Shown here: in pieces, positions 33,415 through 36,139 of the stretch
Layout: every line of letters begins with the position of its first letter
Position numbering within the stretch: position 1 is the stretch's first letter
NCBI GenBank assembly: GCA_049315825.1
Contig: JBMOJK010000012.1
Location: 1-36,139 of the forward strand
Source of the DNA: JBMOJK01 sp049315825
GTDB taxonomy: Bacteria > Patescibacteriota > Gracilibacteria > BD1-5 > UBA2023
Length of the DNA stretch: 36,139 nt
Direction of reading: 5' to 3'
The notes under the pieces: model-generated
Told to the model about the DNA's origin: nothing
Seen by the model: only the letters and a program-made list of their open reading frames with translations
Databases searched by the model: none
Program-made: the position numbers and the translations under genes

Positions 33415-36139
33415 ATGGGAGCAAATAAAGTTTCATTGTCATCGAGCAAGTGACTTACTGGACGTATGCTTGGCGGACTCAAACAAAAGAAAAATGCAGC
33501 GCTGCTTGCGCTTGGAATACTAGCCTGAAGCAATGCTTATGGATCTGAGCCCCAATGAACCGAATCACCAGAGAAAACCACCGAAACAACAAGCCTTCAG
33601 ACCAATGTATCTGATCGAAGCAAAAGTTTGCTTGATTCAGAACTGGCAACAGGTTTTATTCGAAAGCCCCTTGCACAAAATACACAATTTGACACGAGTA
33701 AATTACCAGAACTCGGTACCAAAAAATCTAACAACGGCTTTAACTATACGCCCAGTCCTTCAGGTTTTGGTGTAAGCGGCGTAGTTGATAAAGTAAATTT
33801 TAAAGCTGGATTCACTAGCTCACAGATTGGTGGTACGACACTCAATCTGTGAGCCTCAACCATGCTTACCGACAATACTGCTGTCTTTGTAGAGCTGCGC
33901 TGAGGTGCAAAAGAAACTGAGATCTTTGGACGATTTGCAACAAGAGTTCCAGGAACTGAGCATGATCTTTTTGCTATCACTCTCGGCGATCTTCGTCAGC
34001 TTCGTGAGTTCAATTTTGGAGACACAAAAGAAAAACAGCGCGTTCAACAAATGCTCTGAGGCCTCACGTATCGTATGCAGGGAGGTGAAGTGATTAAGTA
34101 TATGGATATATCAACTTATATCACAAGTGCACCCTCTTACAACCTTGGATCGAGAGAGATTATTACGGACACAGAAACAATTTATACAAAAGAAACCACT
34201 CAAAATCGACTCGCCGGTGCAAAGACAGTAGGATTTTCGGCTGGTCCTTCTCTTGATCTTACTGACAAAATCAACCTGCAAGCAAATATCGGTCTTGAAA
34301 AAACTACAACCGATTATGCTGATAAAAATCACCCTGTTGCACGTGTTGATGGAACTCGAAATACTACAACCTACAACATAAAGGGTACATACAAACTCAG
34401 CAAGGAAAATTCTGCCTACCTAGGATACGGGAAGACTGGAGATTCGGAGCGCATAACCGCCGGAGGACAGATCGGAAATATGGTTTCTATAAATGGTTAC
34501 TATAGCAAAGGATCGAACGGGCGTGCAAGCGACAAAGGCGTACAGATTTCTGTAAATATTCCGCTTGGACCAAAGAATTCATGATCTTCATCAGGAATTT
34601 CACTCAATGGTAACAAAATTGCACCACGAGATTATCAGCCAATCAGCAATCCGATTATCAATTTTGCTGAACAGCGCCCAGAATTCGCGTCATCACACGT
34701 GGTAAATGTAAAAATCGACCCGACAGTTGCACGAATTCTCAACATCAATATCGATAAGACTGGTATTCCTAAGGATGCAAGCATTGACAAGAAGACGGGT
34801 GACATCACTCTTACGCTCGATGCTTCAACACTTACAGAATTTGGGGGACTCGTAGATATTGTCAATCAGTCAAATGGACTCACTATTCCTCCTGGTGCAA
34901 TAAGCCTTTCAGGGAATTCTCTCATTATCCGCACCGAACTCCTAAAACCAGCCCTCGCTGGCTCATCAGCGAGTAATCCTCACATCATTGCACTTCGATT
35001 TGCAAATGGTCAGAGTATTTTGATTAAGGCATATGATGGATCTGTGCATATTGTCTCAATTGCAACTGAATCTCCAACCATCCTCACTGCGCCTACGGTT
35101 TCCAATATCACCGTAGATAACTTTACTGTATCTGGTGGTATTCTCGATAAGGATGGCGTATCTGGAATACGGTACTTTGTGTATACATCAAACCCTGCTA
35201 CAGATAAGAATGCGAAAATCCTCACTACAGCAAATGCATCAGAAAACGGCGTAACTCAAATTACAGTAGGAGCGCTCGATTTTACTAGTGTATTTGTGCG
35301 CGCATCAGGACTTGCAAAACAAGGTGGCAAGATGGTACCCGTGGACTCGTTGGTATCCGAGGTAAAACTCCTTAAGCCAGTAACTCCAGATGCACCAAAT
35401 TGTCTCGGAGACGATACAACAAACACCATCAACTGTGCAGCAGGCACAGACACAACAAAGCTTGAGTATTCAGTTGATGCTGGGAAAACTTACGCGCAGT
35501 TTACAAAAGACCTCAAATTCCCTGGTGCGCAAATTGTATACATTCGAGAAAAGGCTGCCGGATATAATCCAGCAGGTAAAATAACAGAGATTCGCTTCAC
35601 AGTAGATCCTGTAAAGCCATCTGCACCAACATGTCAGATGGATGATCAGAAAAATATCCTTATCTGTGGCAGCGAAATAAATCCAGCAAATCTCGAAGTT
35701 TCAGTTGATGGATCGCCATACCAGGCATTTAACGCAAATACAGTATATCCAGGTTCAAAGACGGTACTTGTTCGCGTAAAAGCCTCTGGAGTTAACCCAC
35801 CAAGCGATCCAACTACTTTCAAATTTACAAATAGCGCGCCAGTAATCGAGGGCAGCGCTGTGAATGTCACAATGATTGCCGGAACAAGCAAATTCATTGA
35901 TGCACCGAAGGCAACAGATGCTGATGGTGACACACTCATTTTTAGTCTTAGCAATGCACCACAAGGTGTCACTATTTCAGCGAATGGAGCAATCCTTCTT
36001 CCAAATACACTTACACCAGGTACTTATACATTCAATAGACTAGTCGCAGACGGAGTAAATACCCCAGTGGCGCAGAGTATTAGTGTGGTAGTCGTAGCTG
36101 CAAATGTTGCACCAGTTATCCAGGGATCTGTATCTACAC
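33415..36139 (+). CDS. Large surface protein: beta-barrel-like N-terminal domain followed by Ig/cadherin-like repeats (runs off the window)
   Basis: The first 908 codons are present, open to the window end. Residues ~1-43 form an unusually long export signal (KQKKNAALLALGILAGSNAYG). Residues ~115-385 show about 14 alternating polar/hydrophobic strands with Gly and aromatic girdle-like residues (FKAGFTSSQIGG, TTLNLGAST, KTVGFSAGPSLDL, GVQISVNIPLG), resembling an outer-membrane beta-barrel. The rest carries Ig/cadherin-like units (NSAPVIEGSAVNVT, ATDADGDTLIF, ANVAPVIQG). Seven UGA codons (33451, 33526, 33556, 33850, 33901, 34057, 34582) all lie in the first 390 codons and none in the last 518. 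The order signal, barrel, Ig-like repeats is that of intimin-type inverse autotransporters. Confidence 0.78.

Overview
The window reads as bacterial DNA of the Patescibacteria (CPR) lineage Gracilibacteria / Absconditabacteria (SR1), the groups that use genetic code 25 (UGA = glycine). About 48 in-frame UGA codons interrupt roughly 19 otherwise intact genes. Wherever the protein family is recognisable, many fall on conserved glycines (ThyA, UmuC, MltG, YgiD-like dioxygenase, glutathione peroxidase, tyrosine recombinase). All genes finally end at UAA or UAG. A standard-code reading would fragment these genes or call them pseudogenes. All coordinates below use UGA = Gly. I cannot separate Gracilibacteria from Absconditabacteria from this sequence.

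Layout. 1-4200, mostly + strand: a two-gene SOS mutagenesis operon behind a perfect palindrome (a UmuD'-length, apparently protease-dead UmuD and a UmuC polymerase), a one-pass membrane protein, then a dif-like site directly upstream of a tyrosine (Xer) recombinase, a 36-codon ORF, and a structured stretch ending in a strong terminator. From 4211 to 28124 every gene is on the - strand. In transcription order (high to low coordinate) these are: rimO; an SLH/PKD surface protein; gltX with a zinc-ribbon protein, a secreted coiled-coil protein and mltG; lexA; ndk, an RluA-type pseudouridine synthase and a small protein; then an eight-gene deoxynucleotide operon (nrdA, unknown, nrdB, unknown, thyA, LigB-type dioxygenase, folA, unknown) behind paired NrdR boxes; valS; a secreted Thr/Pro-rich protein; a large membrane protein; and an AbiEi-like regulator. 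From 28274 on, both strands are used: an unknown protein, a secreted DUF333/DUF3298-like protein, lepA, a small gene, glutathione peroxidase, a 46-aa membrane peptide and the first 908 codons of a large surface protein.

How the genes work together. nrdA/nrdB, thyA, folA and ndk supply DNA precursors. LexA, the UmuD'-like protein and UmuC form a small SOS circuit that seems to share a TATGTAC...GTACATA operator. Xer plus the palindromic dif-like site, together with + strand genes converging on - strand genes at about 4.2 kb, suggest the chromosome dimer-resolution / replication terminus region. The right end and the 7 kb and 25 kb loci encode cell-surface proteins, including a beta-barrel-like N-terminal domain that is unexpected in a lineage thought to lack an outer membrane.

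No CRISPR array, insertion sequence, rRNA or tRNA was recognised. The tRNA-Gly(UCA) needed for the code is not in this window.
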